A stretch of 64,000 bases of DNA, from contig JAHBXN010000003.1 of assembly GCA_019636475.1 (NCBI GenBank), positions 434,001 through 498,000 on the forward strand, given 5' to 3'. A model generated the notes under the pieces. The model was not told the DNA's origin, searched no databases, and was given only the letters and a program-made list of their open reading frames with translations. The position numbers were made by a program, and so were the translations under genes. This document shows, piece by piece, positions 51,191-60,090 of this stretch (the stretch's first letter is position 1; each line of letters begins with the position of its first letter). This DNA comes from Phycisphaerae bacterium (GTDB lineage: Bacteria > Planctomycetota > Phycisphaerae > UBA1845 > UTPLA1).

Positions 51191-52510
51191 ATGTCCCATC
51201 CGGCTTTCGTCGGACTGGGGTGCCGACTAGGATATCGAGCGAACAAAATGTGCAGCAGCGCCAGCGACATCGTACCTCAATCAGCCTTGTCCTATGCCCG
51301 CGCGGGCCGCACGGAAAGCTATTCACTTCCGCGCGTGGTGTCGATTTCGGTCCTGACCTTTGGCTGCATGGTGCCCGTCACGATGCTCGTGGCAGGATTG
51401 AAGGAACTTGTCGGAGACCGCTTCGACGCGCATCCCTTCTGGTCTCACGCATTCATGTCGATCAACATGATCGGTGCGATCCTTGCTGGCCCGATCATCG
51501 GACTGCTGGCGGACAGCCGGTATCCAAGACGAGTGATTGCGACGCTAGCCCTCGGAACAGACGCAATCCTTCTCTCGTTGCTGTCATTCGCGCCAAACCT
51601 AACGATCTTCATGATCCTTCGCTTCGTCGAAGGGGCTGCTCACATCCTCGCGTTGAGCACGCTCATGGCACTGGCTTCGCGCTGGAGTGGGCCGCAGCGC
51701 CGCGGCCAGATGATGGGGATCGTCGGAGCATTCATGATGTTCGGGACCGCGTGCGGAACCCGATTGGGTGGCGTGGTGTGGATGCACCTGCACGAGTATA
51801 CCTTCCACGTCGCTGCAATGATCTCCGCAACAATGGGATTTCTCGCATTCCTGATTGTCGCGGAGCCGCCGCGCGAACCGACCGATGTGAGGCGAACCGG
51901 ACTATGCGGACTGATTCGCGAACAGCCCCGCTTGCTCGTCGCCTATCTGTACGCGTTCATCGATCGATTCTGCGTGGGTGTGGTCATCACCACGTTCGGC
52001 CTATTCCTGGCGGACGTCCACGGAATGGATCCGTCGGAGCGCAGCCGAACGCTGGTCAGATTTCTTCTGCCGTTTGCGGCGCTCGTCTATCCTGCGGGAT
52101 GGCTCGTGGATCGCCTCGGCCGGGTGTGGACGATTTCGCTTGGCTCAATCGGATTTGGTATCCTTTTTTCGATGTATGGACTGGCCAGCCCGGCACAGCT
52201 TTCCGTGTTGATGATTCTATCGGGTGTATTGAGTGCCGTGATGTTTGCACCGAACCTGACGCTCTGTGCGGATCTCGCTCCGGCGCATCAGCGCGGATCA
52301 GCGTTCACCGGATTCAACGTCGCGGGTTCGCTCGGCTTTATCTTCGGCCCGTTGTCAGCCGGCACGATCTACTCGGTTGCCGCAAGTCTGACGACCCCGG
52401 CGGCGGCCTATGAAAGCACATTCTTTTTCACCGGCTCACTCGAAGTGCTTTGCGGACTTGTCACGTTGCCGCTGCTGTTGCGTTTGAAGCGTCAGGGAGT
52501 CACACGGTAG
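51191..52510 (+). CDS. MFS transporter
   Basis: A 439-residue major facilitator protein with about twelve hydrophobic segments. Family signs are GPIIGLLADSRYPRRVIA (motif A-like loop after helix 2) and YPAGWLVDRLGRVW in the second half. The N-terminal 35 residues are hydrophilic. Starts at 51191 or 51248 (ATG) are both possible. It lies at the end of the exopolysaccharide locus, which has no other flippase-type gene here, but its substrate could be unrelated to the polymer. Confidence 0.85.
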   Translation: MSHPAFVGLGCRLGYRANKMCSSASDIVPQSALSYARAGRTESYSLPRVVSISVLTFGCMVPVTMLVAGLKELVGDRFDAHPFWSHAFMSINMIGAILAGPIIGLLADSRYPRRVIATLALGTDAILLSLLSFAPNLTIFMILRFVEGAAHILALSTLMALASRWSGPQRRGQMMGIVGAFMMFGTACGTRLGGVVWMHLHEYTFHVAAMISATMGFLAFLIVAEPPREPTDVRRTGLCGLIREQPRLLVAYLYAFIDRFCVGVVITTFGLFLADVHGMDPSERSRTLVRFLLPFAALVYPAGWLVDRLGRVWTISLGSIGFGILFSMYGLASPAQLSVLMILSGVLSAVMFAPNLTLCADLAPAHQRGSAFTGFNVAGSLGFIFGPLSAGTIYSVAASLTTPAAAYESTFFFTGSLEVLCGLVTLPLLLRLKRQGVTR

Positions 52511-52598
52511 ATCGGAGAGCGAAAACGGCGTCTCGCGTCATCCGCATTTCGCCGACCTGATCGGTCAGCTCCTGCGATCAATACGAGTCTTTGAAGAC

Positions 52599-53660
52599 TC
52601 ATCGCGCCAAACAGCTTACCCGTGCGGTGATCTCGCGAATGGCTGCAATCATGCCGTGCGGAATTTGTGGTAGCGGCAGCACATGATCGATGCAGCCAGT
52701 TTCGAATGCCGCCTTGGGCATGCCGAAAACGACGCTTGTTTCCTTGTCTTGTGCGATCGTGTGCGCGCCGACTCCCTTCAGGAGGCGCACTCCGACTGAT
52801 CCGTCGCAGCCCATTCCAGTCATGACCACTCCGACAGCGTGATCCGCGACCGTCGCAGCGACCGATTCAAAAAGAACATCGACCGAGGGACGAAAACCGG
52901 ACACCTTGGGTCCGTCGTCAAGCGTCGCGACGAGCCTGCTCCCCTGTCGCTTGATTCGCAGGTGCCGATCTCCTGGCGCGATCAGTGCGCAGCCGCATCG
53001 CAGTTCATCACCTTCAGCCGCCTCTTTCACATTCAGCTTGCTGCCCTCGGACAATCGCTGCGCGAAGGGTCCCGTGAATCCGGCGGGCATATGTTGTGTG
53101 ATCACCAGGGGCGGAAACTCCTTCGGCAACGCGGGGATCATTTCGTGCAATGTCGCCGGACCGCCCGCACTGATCCCAATTGCAACCACGAGATCGCTCG
53201 GATAGCCCGCGACAGCCGGCGCGCCGACGATCGGATCACATTTCCGCCCGAGGCACGTACGATTGCTTGAGGCTGCCGAATTCACGGCGTCGATGACGCG
53301 CTGCCGGAATGATTCCAGCGTCGCGGACTTGTCTCCGAGCGGCTTGGCGACACACTCCACCGCACCGATACGTAGCGCATCAATCGTGGCTCTCGCTCCG
53401 GCCTGAGTCTTTGTGGAGACCATGACGACCGGCAACGGCGACTCAGCCATGATTCGCCGGAGCAGTTCAATGCCGTCCATTCCCGGCATTTCGACATCAA
53501 GAGTCACGACGTGCGGTTTGAGGTTTTTGATCTTCTCGTAGCCGTCGAGGCCGTTCATTGCCGTGCCGACAACTTCGATGTTGTCTGCATCGGTGAGCGC
53601 GCTTTTCAGCATGCTTCTCATGAACACGGAATCGTCAATGATAAGCACACGAGTGGACAT
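52599..53660 (-). CDS. cheB: chemotaxis protein-glutamate methylesterase CheB
   Basis: Response-regulator-controlled esterase removing methyl groups from chemoreceptors and deamidating Gln. From the ATG at 53660 it has 353 residues. The receiver domain shows acidic D9-D10, phospho-acceptor D55 (VVTLDVEMPG) and K106. The catalytic triad is S164 (GISAGGP), H190 (TQHMPAGF) and D286 (TGMGCDG). A short linker joins the domains. It is the last gene of the chemotaxis operon. The inverted repeat GAGTCTT/AAGACTC at 52585-52600 overlaps its stop but lacks a T-run. Confidence 0.97.
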   Translation of the reverse strand: MSTRVLIIDDSVFMRSMLKSALTDADNIEVVGTAMNGLDGYEKIKNLKPHVVTLDVEMPGMDGIELLRRIMAESPLPVVMVSTKTQAGARATIDALRIGAVECVAKPLGDKSATLESFRQRVIDAVNSAASSNRTCLGRKCDPIVGAPAVAGYPSDLVVAIGISAGGPATLHEMIPALPKEFPPLVITQHMPAGFTGPFAQRLSEGSKLNVKEAAEGDELRCGCALIAPGDRHLRIKRQGSRLVATLDDGPKVSGFRPSVDVLFESVAATVADHAVGVVMTGMGCDGSVGVRLLKGVGAHTIAQDKETSVVFGMPKAAFETGCIDHVLPLPQIPHGMIAAIREITARVSCLAR

Positions 53661-53777
53661 GTCTGCCTGGCGGCCCGGAGGACGTAAAGGTTCTCTGCTC
53701 AGCGAGACGGGATGCTCGATCCTCACTCAACGGATTTCGTGCGTGTCATGTCGGCGAACTGAGTCGTTTCTTACGGG

Positions 53778-54143
53778 TCAGCCGGCGATCACGCGCGAAA
53801 TTGCTTCCTGCACGCGATCTTTTTCAAATGGCTTTACAACATAATCGGCAGCGCCGTGCTTCAGCGCCTCCATCAGGGGCTGACGCTGGTCGATCGCCGA
53901 GATGATTACAACCTTGGCGGCCGGGTCGCTCGCCCGAATCTCCTTCAGCGCTTCGAGTCCGCCCTTCCTCGGCATGATCAGATCAAGAGTCACAAGATCG
54001 GGCTTGCTCGCAGCGTACTTCTCGCAGGCATCCTGACCATCCACTGCTTCGGCGACGATCTCGCAGCCGATCTCCGTGAGAATGCCTTTGATCATGTGCC
54101 GCATGAACGCTGCGTCATCCACAACCAGTACTTTCGTTGGCAC
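53778..54143 (-). CDS. cheY: chemotaxis response regulator CheY
   Basis: Single-domain receiver that carries the signal from CheA to the flagellar switch (FliM). From the GTG start it has 121 residues. Conserved residues are D9, D10, phospho-acceptor D54 (LVTLDLIMP), S82 in place of Thr/Ser, and K104 (VVKPFEK). The GTG at 54143 is preferred since GGGAGG lies 8 nt upstream; the ATG at 54158 is within that SD. It lies between cheD and cheB. fliM in the same window provides a likely target. Confidence 0.94.
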   Translation of the reverse strand: MPTKVLVVDDAAFMRHMIKGILTEIGCEIVAEAVDGQDACEKYAASKPDLVTLDLIMPRKGGLEALKEIRASDPAAKVVIISAIDQRQPLMEALKHGAADYVVKPFEKDRVQEAISRVIAG

Positions 54144-54169
54144 CGAGTATCCTCCCAACGGCTTGAGAT

Positions 54170-54646
54170 TCAGATGATCTCAGGCTCCGAACCGATGATC
54201 TGCACCTCAACCCGGCCGGTTGCCGGATCCAGTAGCATCTTCCGTCCTCTCGTCCCGCCGACCGCTTCCGCCGCCAGCCGAATGGAATGCCGCGAGAGCC
54301 GTTCCTTGACCGCGCGGATATTTTTTTCGCCGATGCCGTTGTCGACCTGGCTTCCGAACATAGATGCCCCACCGCTGATCTTCGCAACGAGCCGGCGTTT
54401 GTCACATCCGAAGCTGACGGCTTCGTCGAGCAGCCAATCAACGGCCGTATCTGCAAATTTGCCCCGATCGCCATGCCCGAGAAGCGAAGAAGGCAGCAGC
54501 ACATGTGCCATGCCGCCGACTCTGGCAACGGGATCATAAACCGCAATCCCGACGCAGGAGCCGAGAACCGTTCGGACTGTTTCCGGCGCGGCGACGACCT
54601 TCAATCCTGCGATACCGATGGAATGGACCACGCTCTCGACCCTCAA
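54170..54646 (-). CDS. cheD: chemoreceptor glutamine deamidase CheD
   Basis: Adaptation enzyme deamidating receptor Gln residues; often forms a complex with CheC. The protein has 158 residues with catalytic Cys31 in VLGSCVGI and His48 in the MAHVLLP segment; the GGASMF element is also present. It lies directly after the double CheC gene, a pairing known to have functional meaning because CheC can regulate CheD. Spacing to the next gene is only 26 nt. Confidence 0.95.
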   Translation of the reverse strand: MRVESVVHSIGIAGLKVVAAPETVRTVLGSCVGIAVYDPVARVGGMAHVLLPSSLLGHGDRGKFADTAVDWLLDEAVSFGCDKRRLVAKISGGASMFGSQVDNGIGEKNIRAVKERLSRHSIRLAAEAVGGTRGRKMLLDPATGRVEVQIIGSEPEII

Positions 54647-54674
54647 CCATCAATCGGACAATTCTGCCAACACC

Positions 54675-55871
54675 TCAACTTAATGACATTTCAATCAATC
54701 GAAGCGATGACGGCGTCGGCAGCAGATAGAACTCCCAGTCCAGCCACCGACCATCCACTGTGAAGGACGTCCGGGCCAAGAAAACCTCGTCGCTGACCTG
54801 TGCCTGTTCGACAATAACGGACTGCATGATCGGACCCAGCATGTCCTCATAGATCTGTGGTGGCTGCGGCTCGCTCGAAATCTCCAGCCATTTGGCCCAG
54901 CTATTAATGAACGAACTGCTGATGATATTGCCGGTTTCCTGAAGGCAGGAACGTCCCATCTCATCCAGCGTGCACGTCGTCCCCGGCGGCTGATGCATCA
55001 GAATATCGACGAGTTCGGAGGCTGTGGTGCGGGACATCACCATGAGCGAGTGACCGTGCAATTGGCTCGATAGCTCAAGATGCAGCGCGACCACGCTATC
55101 GGAGGCTCGATCCGGATCATATATCCGGCTCAGCGGGATGCGTTCAAAACCTTCAGTCGTCAGCTTGACTCCGCGGTGCAGCCACTTTGACATGGCCCGC
55201 GACGCGTCGAACGCTCCGTTGATTGCGATCGTGTGGAGCGCATTCTTGCGAAGTTCCTCTTCCGAGGAGCGACTCCGCATGATCTTCATCGACTCCGCCG
55301 ATGGAAGGAACAGAAAGTACCACTCCATCTGACGTCCGTCCAGCTCAAACTCGGTTGTGGATACGAGCGCTTCATCACCGTTTGTGGCCTGGCCGATCAG
55401 AAGTGGTTCAATTACCGCGCATGCCAGATCGTGGACGACGGTGGGCGCGGCTGGAATGCAGCCGATACGCAGCCAGTTCGCAATGCAATTGGTAAACGAG
55501 CTTCCGACGATGTTACCGGTTTCCTGGATGCAGGATGCCTCAAGCTCGCCGATGGCTTTTGACGTTCCCTCGGAGGCGCCGATCATTAAATCGACAAGCC
55601 GAAGTGCTGCCATCTCTGGAAACACCAGCAAGACATCGCCCGTCAAATCACCCTCAAGGCGCAGATGCGCAGCCACGACCGCTGCATCGGGCGAACCGGC
55701 GCAGCCGGCGACATCGGCGATCGGCATCGTCGCGAAGCCGTCTGAAGTCAGGCGGACGCCGCGTTTGAACCACTTCGACAGGGCTCGCGATGCGTTGTAT
55801 GCGCTGTTGATTGCGACGGTTCGCAGGGCGTCAGCGATTTCGGCTTGTTTCGATTCAAGCGCAACCGGCAT
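54675..55871 (-). CDS. tandem double CheC-type CheY phosphatase
   Basis: A 398-residue protein made of two similar halves of about 200 residues; both begin with a LHTIAIN-type helix and RGVxLT strand. Each half has one full CheC site of S-x3-E-x2-N-x22-P: S113-E117-N120-P143 and S308-E312-N315-P338. CheC normally has two such sites in one chain of about 200 residues, so here one site per half suggests an internal duplication. It should dephosphorylate CheY-P and bind CheD. The start overlaps the end of cheA by 17 nt. Confidence 0.88.
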   Translation of the reverse strand: MPVALESKQAEIADALRTVAINSAYNASRALSKWFKRGVRLTSDGFATMPIADVAGCAGSPDAAVVAAHLRLEGDLTGDVLLVFPEMAALRLVDLMIGASEGTSKAIGELEASCIQETGNIVGSSFTNCIANWLRIGCIPAAPTVVHDLACAVIEPLLIGQATNGDEALVSTTEFELDGRQMEWYFLFLPSAESMKIMRSRSSEEELRKNALHTIAINGAFDASRAMSKWLHRGVKLTTEGFERIPLSRIYDPDRASDSVVALHLELSSQLHGHSLMVMSRTTASELVDILMHQPPGTTCTLDEMGRSCLQETGNIISSSFINSWAKWLEISSEPQPPQIYEDMLGPIMQSVIVEQAQVSDEVFLARTSFTVDGRWLDWEFYLLPTPSSLRLIEMSLS

Positions 55872-58800
55872 GTTCGAGCTCCTGTTTCCGACTTAGAGAT
55901 TGGGACCCGGACGAGGCAACGATCGGAGCGACGCCCGCTTCCGGTTGTCCTGCCGCCGCTAAAGCCGGCATGTGGGCACTTCGCGTCACGACCGACCCGT
56001 CCTCGCTCCACTCTCGATCCGGATTTTCGCCGGACTTGGAGACAAACATCGTCATCAGCGAGGCTGCATCGAGAATCAGTGAGACCGTGCCATCGCCCAT
56101 GATCGATGCGCCCGTGACACCCGCGATGTTTCGGAAGTTTTCGGCGATGCTCTTGATCACCACGTCTTCCTGACCGATTAATTCGTCCACGACAAGGCCG
56201 ATGGATTCGCCCTGCGACTTGATGATGACAAGCGTGATCTGCGGCTCACGACGGGCGACTGTCCGCATTTCGTTCGAGCCGACGCTGAATACTTCTTCGA
56301 ACAGCGCAACCGGGATCACACGATCGCGTACACGCACCACGCGCTTTCGCTGGATCGACTGAAGCGACGATCTCGACACGGTAATGATCTCGGCCACGGA
56401 ATCGAGCGGAATTGAATAAACGAACTCGCCGATCCGCGCGATCAATGCCGTCACGATGGCCAGCGTCAGCGGCAGCTTGATGGTGAATATGGTGCCCTGA
56501 CCTTCGACCGTGTCGACCTCGACGGTACCGTTGATTGAGTCCAGCTTGCTGAGCACGATGTCCATGCCCATGCCACGGCCGCTCAGATCGGTGACCTTCT
56601 CCGCGGTCGAGAAGCCCGGCTTGAAAATATACTGTATGAGTTCCTTGTCCGGCATTCGCTCAACGTCAGATGCGGTCGCCAGGCCGCGTTCAAGAACCTT
56701 GCGCCGTATCCGATCAACATTGATCCCGCGACCGTCGTCCTTGATCTCAATGCAGATGTGCCGACCGCGATGGTAGGCATCGAGCGTCACCGTGGCGACC
56801 TCGGGCTTGCCGGCGCTGATTCGGTCTGCCGGCAGTTCGATGCCGTGATCGACGCTGTTTCGAATCATGTGGGTCAGCGGATCGCCCAGTTCATCGATCA
56901 TTCGCTTGTCGAGTTCGGTGGATTCACCGCGAATCACGAGTTCGACGTTCTTTCCGGTCGACTTTGCGATGTCGCGAACGACTCGCTTAAACCGTTGAAA
57001 GAGCGGACCGACCGACACCATCCGGGTTTCCATGATGCGCTTCTGCATGCCGTCGGACACGCGCGTCAAGGCGTGGAGCGCTTCCGAGAAGTCGTTCATG
57101 GCCGTCCGGCCTTCGTGCATTCGCTGAATCGCGCTTCGCACCTGATCAAAATCGAGTGACACGTGAAGCAGTCCCTCGCGAATTTCGTCCAGCGTGCGGG
57201 CGTCGCGCGGTGTTGCCTTCGCCTGTCCGAGACCGGCCTCCAACTGCCCGAGTCGATCTCCGATGTCATCGATGAGGTAGTTCAGATTCTGCCCCTGGAA
57301 GATTGGATCCAGTCGCCCGTGAATCTGTGAGAGCCGTGCGCGATTGATGACAAGCTCCCCACCCAGGTTCATCAGTTGATCCAGGCGCTCAAGGTCTACC
57401 CGAATCGTCTCACCCACTTTGGCAGGCGTCTTGACGCCGCCTGTTTCCGTCGGCGGCTTCGCGGACGAATCTTCACCGGCGCCTGTCGCCCTCGCCGTCG
57501 CGCCGGTTGCGCGGGCGACGGGCCGGTTCGAATTTACCAGGTCCGGCGAGGCCGCACTGACCGGCGCGGTGGATTTCGTCTCAGCCTGCGGAACAGCACT
57601 CTTCTGATTGTCGGCCGATTCCTGACAGGATTGTGCACCTTGCGACTGAACCTCACCTTCGCGAACGACTGTCACGGACTGAGCGTGATAGGCTTCGATG
57701 CATCGCTTGAGCTCTTGAGACGGCATGGACGTGCGGACGGTAAACGTGATGCGATCCAGAGTCTGGGTGCCGTCAAGGCTCTCTACATCAGGCGAGGTCG
57801 CAAGCACATCTCCGACTTCTCGCAGCTTGTTATGAATCAGGTACGACTGAATCTCGCTCTCGACAAAATCGCTTGGAAACACCACGGTGACGACGGCGGT
57901 GAACTCATCGCCAGTCGCATCGTCTTGGATTTCTCCTACCGTAGGCTCGACGATTTCCGGTGAGCAGGCTCTGTCAACATCTCCTGACGGCGTTACGATG
58001 TCGTCGCCGGCTGCCGACGCCGACTCGGCCGTTGGCAACTGGTCGCACATCTGGATTTCAGCGCACGTCGCGTCGGGCTCGCATGACCGTTCAAGCCAAC
58101 GATCAAATACTCCCACGGTGCCATCGACCGTCAGTTCCGAGAAACAGTCCTGCTTCATCAACAGGATGTCTGCGCGGACTCGATCAACCGCGCCGAAGAC
58201 CGCCTGCATCAGCGGTTCGTCCAGGATCAAGGCGCCCTTGCGAACCTGGTCCAGCACCGACTCCATATCATGAGTCAGATGGTACAGCGCCATGCAACCG
58301 GCAGCGCCGGCCGCGCCCTTGATGTTGTGAGCGCATCGAAAGACGTCGTTGATCGCGTCGAGATCTCCACTCGACGTCTCAAGTGTCAAGAGGCGCTCGT
58401 TCAACTCATCGAGCGTCTCAAGCGTCGTTTCGATGAACAGCTGCGCCAATTCAGAATTTTCGAAGACCATGCTTCCTGCGCTGATTGCTTCCGTCGGCAG
58501 AGCGGCCGGGGTCGATGCCATGACAGGCGTCGATCGCGTCGGGGCGGCACGCTTGCCCGCGGACTCGACAGTCCCGATCCGGGCAGCGGAGGTTGAGGCG
58601 GACTGCGGCTCAGGATCGACCAATGCATCGGACGCGATACGAGGCTTGGAATCGACGGGAGAGTTGAGGATTGCATCGAGACGGCTGAGCGAAACTTCAA
58701 TCGCAACCGGCACCGACCCGGAATCAGAGAGTTCCTTGATGAGCGCCTTGAGCGTGTCGAATACACCGAAGAGTGTCTCAATCGTAACCGAATCCAGTTC

Positions 58801-59085
58801 GCGTTTGGCCATGCGAACATGATCGAAGAGCGTTTCCATTCGATGGGTCAGCTCTCGAATCTTGTCGAAGCCCATCGCTGCCGCCAGTCCCTTGAGGCTG
58901 TGGGCGGCACGAAACATTTCGTTCATTCGCGCCTGATCCGAGGGCTCGCTCATTGAGATGTGACTGGTCTTGGTTTTCTCCTCGAATTCGAGGAGGCCCG
59001 CGTCCAGCATCTCGAGGTATTCCGGCGCTTCGTCGAGAAACCCGGCCATCAACTCATCTGATATTTCGGGGACGTAGTCGCTCAC
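55855..59085 (-). CDS. cheA: chemotaxis histidine kinase CheA
   Basis: A 1076-residue hybrid-length kinase from the GTG at 59085 that overlaps the cheR stop (GTGA). It has two HPt domains: His62 (AAHSLKG) and His253 (CAHNIKG). A long acidic and Pro/Ala-rich linker follows, then the dimerisation helix (LERLDQLMNLGGELVI), the ATP domain with N-box HMIRNSVDHGIE, G1 DDGRGINVDRI and G2 GRGMGMDIV, and a C-terminal CheW-like domain. Extra HPt modules may allow more than one phosphate acceptor. The frame extends upstream to 59142 inside cheR but that is not used. Confidence 0.95.
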   Translation of the reverse strand: MSDYVPEISDELMAGFLDEAPEYLEMLDAGLLEFEEKTKTSHISMSEPSDQARMNEMFRAAHSLKGLAAAMGFDKIRELTHRMETLFDHVRMAKRELDSVTIETLFGVFDTLKALIKELSDSGSVPVAIEVSLSRLDAILNSPVDSKPRIASDALVDPEPQSASTSAARIGTVESAGKRAAPTRSTPVMASTPAALPTEAISAGSMVFENSELAQLFIETTLETLDELNERLLTLETSSGDLDAINDVFRCAHNIKGAAGAAGCMALYHLTHDMESVLDQVRKGALILDEPLMQAVFGAVDRVRADILLMKQDCFSELTVDGTVGVFDRWLERSCEPDATCAEIQMCDQLPTAESASAAGDDIVTPSGDVDRACSPEIVEPTVGEIQDDATGDEFTAVVTVVFPSDFVESEIQSYLIHNKLREVGDVLATSPDVESLDGTQTLDRITFTVRTSMPSQELKRCIEAYHAQSVTVVREGEVQSQGAQSCQESADNQKSAVPQAETKSTAPVSAASPDLVNSNRPVARATGATARATGAGEDSSAKPPTETGGVKTPAKVGETIRVDLERLDQLMNLGGELVINRARLSQIHGRLDPIFQGQNLNYLIDDIGDRLGQLEAGLGQAKATPRDARTLDEIREGLLHVSLDFDQVRSAIQRMHEGRTAMNDFSEALHALTRVSDGMQKRIMETRMVSVGPLFQRFKRVVRDIAKSTGKNVELVIRGESTELDKRMIDELGDPLTHMIRNSVDHGIELPADRISAGKPEVATVTLDAYHRGRHICIEIKDDGRGINVDRIRRKVLERGLATASDVERMPDKELIQYIFKPGFSTAEKVTDLSGRGMGMDIVLSKLDSINGTVEVDTVEGQGTIFTIKLPLTLAIVTALIARIGEFVYSIPLDSVAEIITVSRSSLQSIQRKRVVRVRDRVIPVALFEEVFSVGSNEMRTVARREPQITLVIIKSQGESIGLVVDELIGQEDVVIKSIAENFRNIAGVTGASIMGDGTVSLILDAASLMTMFVSKSGENPDREWSEDGSVVTRSAHMPALAAAGQPEAGVAPIVASSGSQSLSRKQELEHAGCA

Positions 59086-60035
59086 GCGTTCACCAGATTC
59101 ATTCTCGTTTGTGCGCCGGACTGGCCGGCGGCCGGTCGCCAATAGGTGCCGGGCCGCAGGTAATCCAGCGTCATGTATTGGTTGAGTTCCGGAATGGTCC
59201 GTATGGGATCGACGTCACCAATGATCAGGTAGCCTCCAGGGGCCACCGCGTCGATTACATTGCGAAGCACGGTTTTCTTCATTTCAAGATCGAAGTACAT
59301 CAGCACGTTGCGCAGGAAGACAAGATCGAACCTGGCGCCGGGAAAACGATCTCGCAGGTTGTGAAACTGAAATTTGACGAGGCTCTTGAGCTCGTCGCGC
59401 ACCTGATATCCGCCGGATGTTCGATCAAACCACCTTTTCACCCGGTCCGGTGTCGTGCGCGAAACCGCGTAGTCGGTGTACAGACCTTCCCGCGCCTGAT
59501 CGAGCACGTTTTTGCTGATATCGCTGCCGATGATGCTGATTCGCCATGAATCGAAATCCGGCAGATTTTCGCGAAACATGATCGCGGTCGTGTACGCTTC
59601 GGCCCCGGTGCTGCTGGCCGCGCTCCATACTCGAATGGAACGCTCTCCCTCCGATTTTTGCCGGACGAAGGACGGGATCAATTCATCCTTCATGCTTCGC
59701 CACAGCGCATCATTGCGAAAGAAGTAGGTTTCGTTTGTCGTGACCGCGGAGAGGAAGTGGGCCTCCTCCTGTTCGAAACCCTTGCGCGACTGAATCAGTC
59801 GGAAGTAGTCGTCGAAGGACTCCAGGTTCAGCGCTCGAAGGCGCTTCCGGAGACGATTGCTCAACAGACTGAGCTTGCTCTCTTCAAGATGGATTCCGGT
59901 GTGACCATAGATCACTTTCGCGAACCGCTTGAATTCTTCTTCTGTCAACTTCACGAGGTCCACTTGGATTCTCACCTCTGCCGGATATTTCTTCGCCGAC
60001 AACGGTTGCTCGGGCGCATCCGGTCGCCGCCGCAT
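59082..60035 (-). CDS. cheR: chemotaxis protein methyltransferase CheR
   Basis: SAM-dependent methylation of receptor Glu residues. Length is 317 residues. N-terminal helical domain (YGHTGIHLEESKLSLLSNRLRKRL-type region) and the catalytic domain with FLSAVTTNETYFFRN, RVWSAASSTGAEAYTTAI and DLVFLRNVLMYFD. The VWSAASSTGAEAYT motif is the Cys-to-Ala variant of the typical CSTGEE SAM motif. The stop overlaps cheA. Upstream 55 nt separate it from the receptor gene. Confidence 0.95.
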   Translation of the reverse strand: MRRRPDAPEQPLSAKKYPAEVRIQVDLVKLTEEEFKRFAKVIYGHTGIHLEESKLSLLSNRLRKRLRALNLESFDDYFRLIQSRKGFEQEEAHFLSAVTTNETYFFRNDALWRSMKDELIPSFVRQKSEGERSIRVWSAASSTGAEAYTTAIMFRENLPDFDSWRISIIGSDISKNVLDQAREGLYTDYAVSRTTPDRVKRWFDRTSGGYQVRDELKSLVKFQFHNLRDRFPGARFDLVFLRNVLMYFDLEMKKTVLRNVIDAVAPGGYLIIGDVDPIRTIPELNQYMTLDYLRPGTYWRPAAGQSGAQTRMNLVNA

Positions 60036-60090
60036 TCAGTACGACGGCGACCGGTGCGGGATTCCGTTCAGTCAATTACCAACTCTTGCC

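Noticed and set aside
52585-52600. GAGTCTT/AAGACTC hairpin as cheB terminator
   Set aside because: The stem is short, overlaps the stop codon and has no T-run on either strand.
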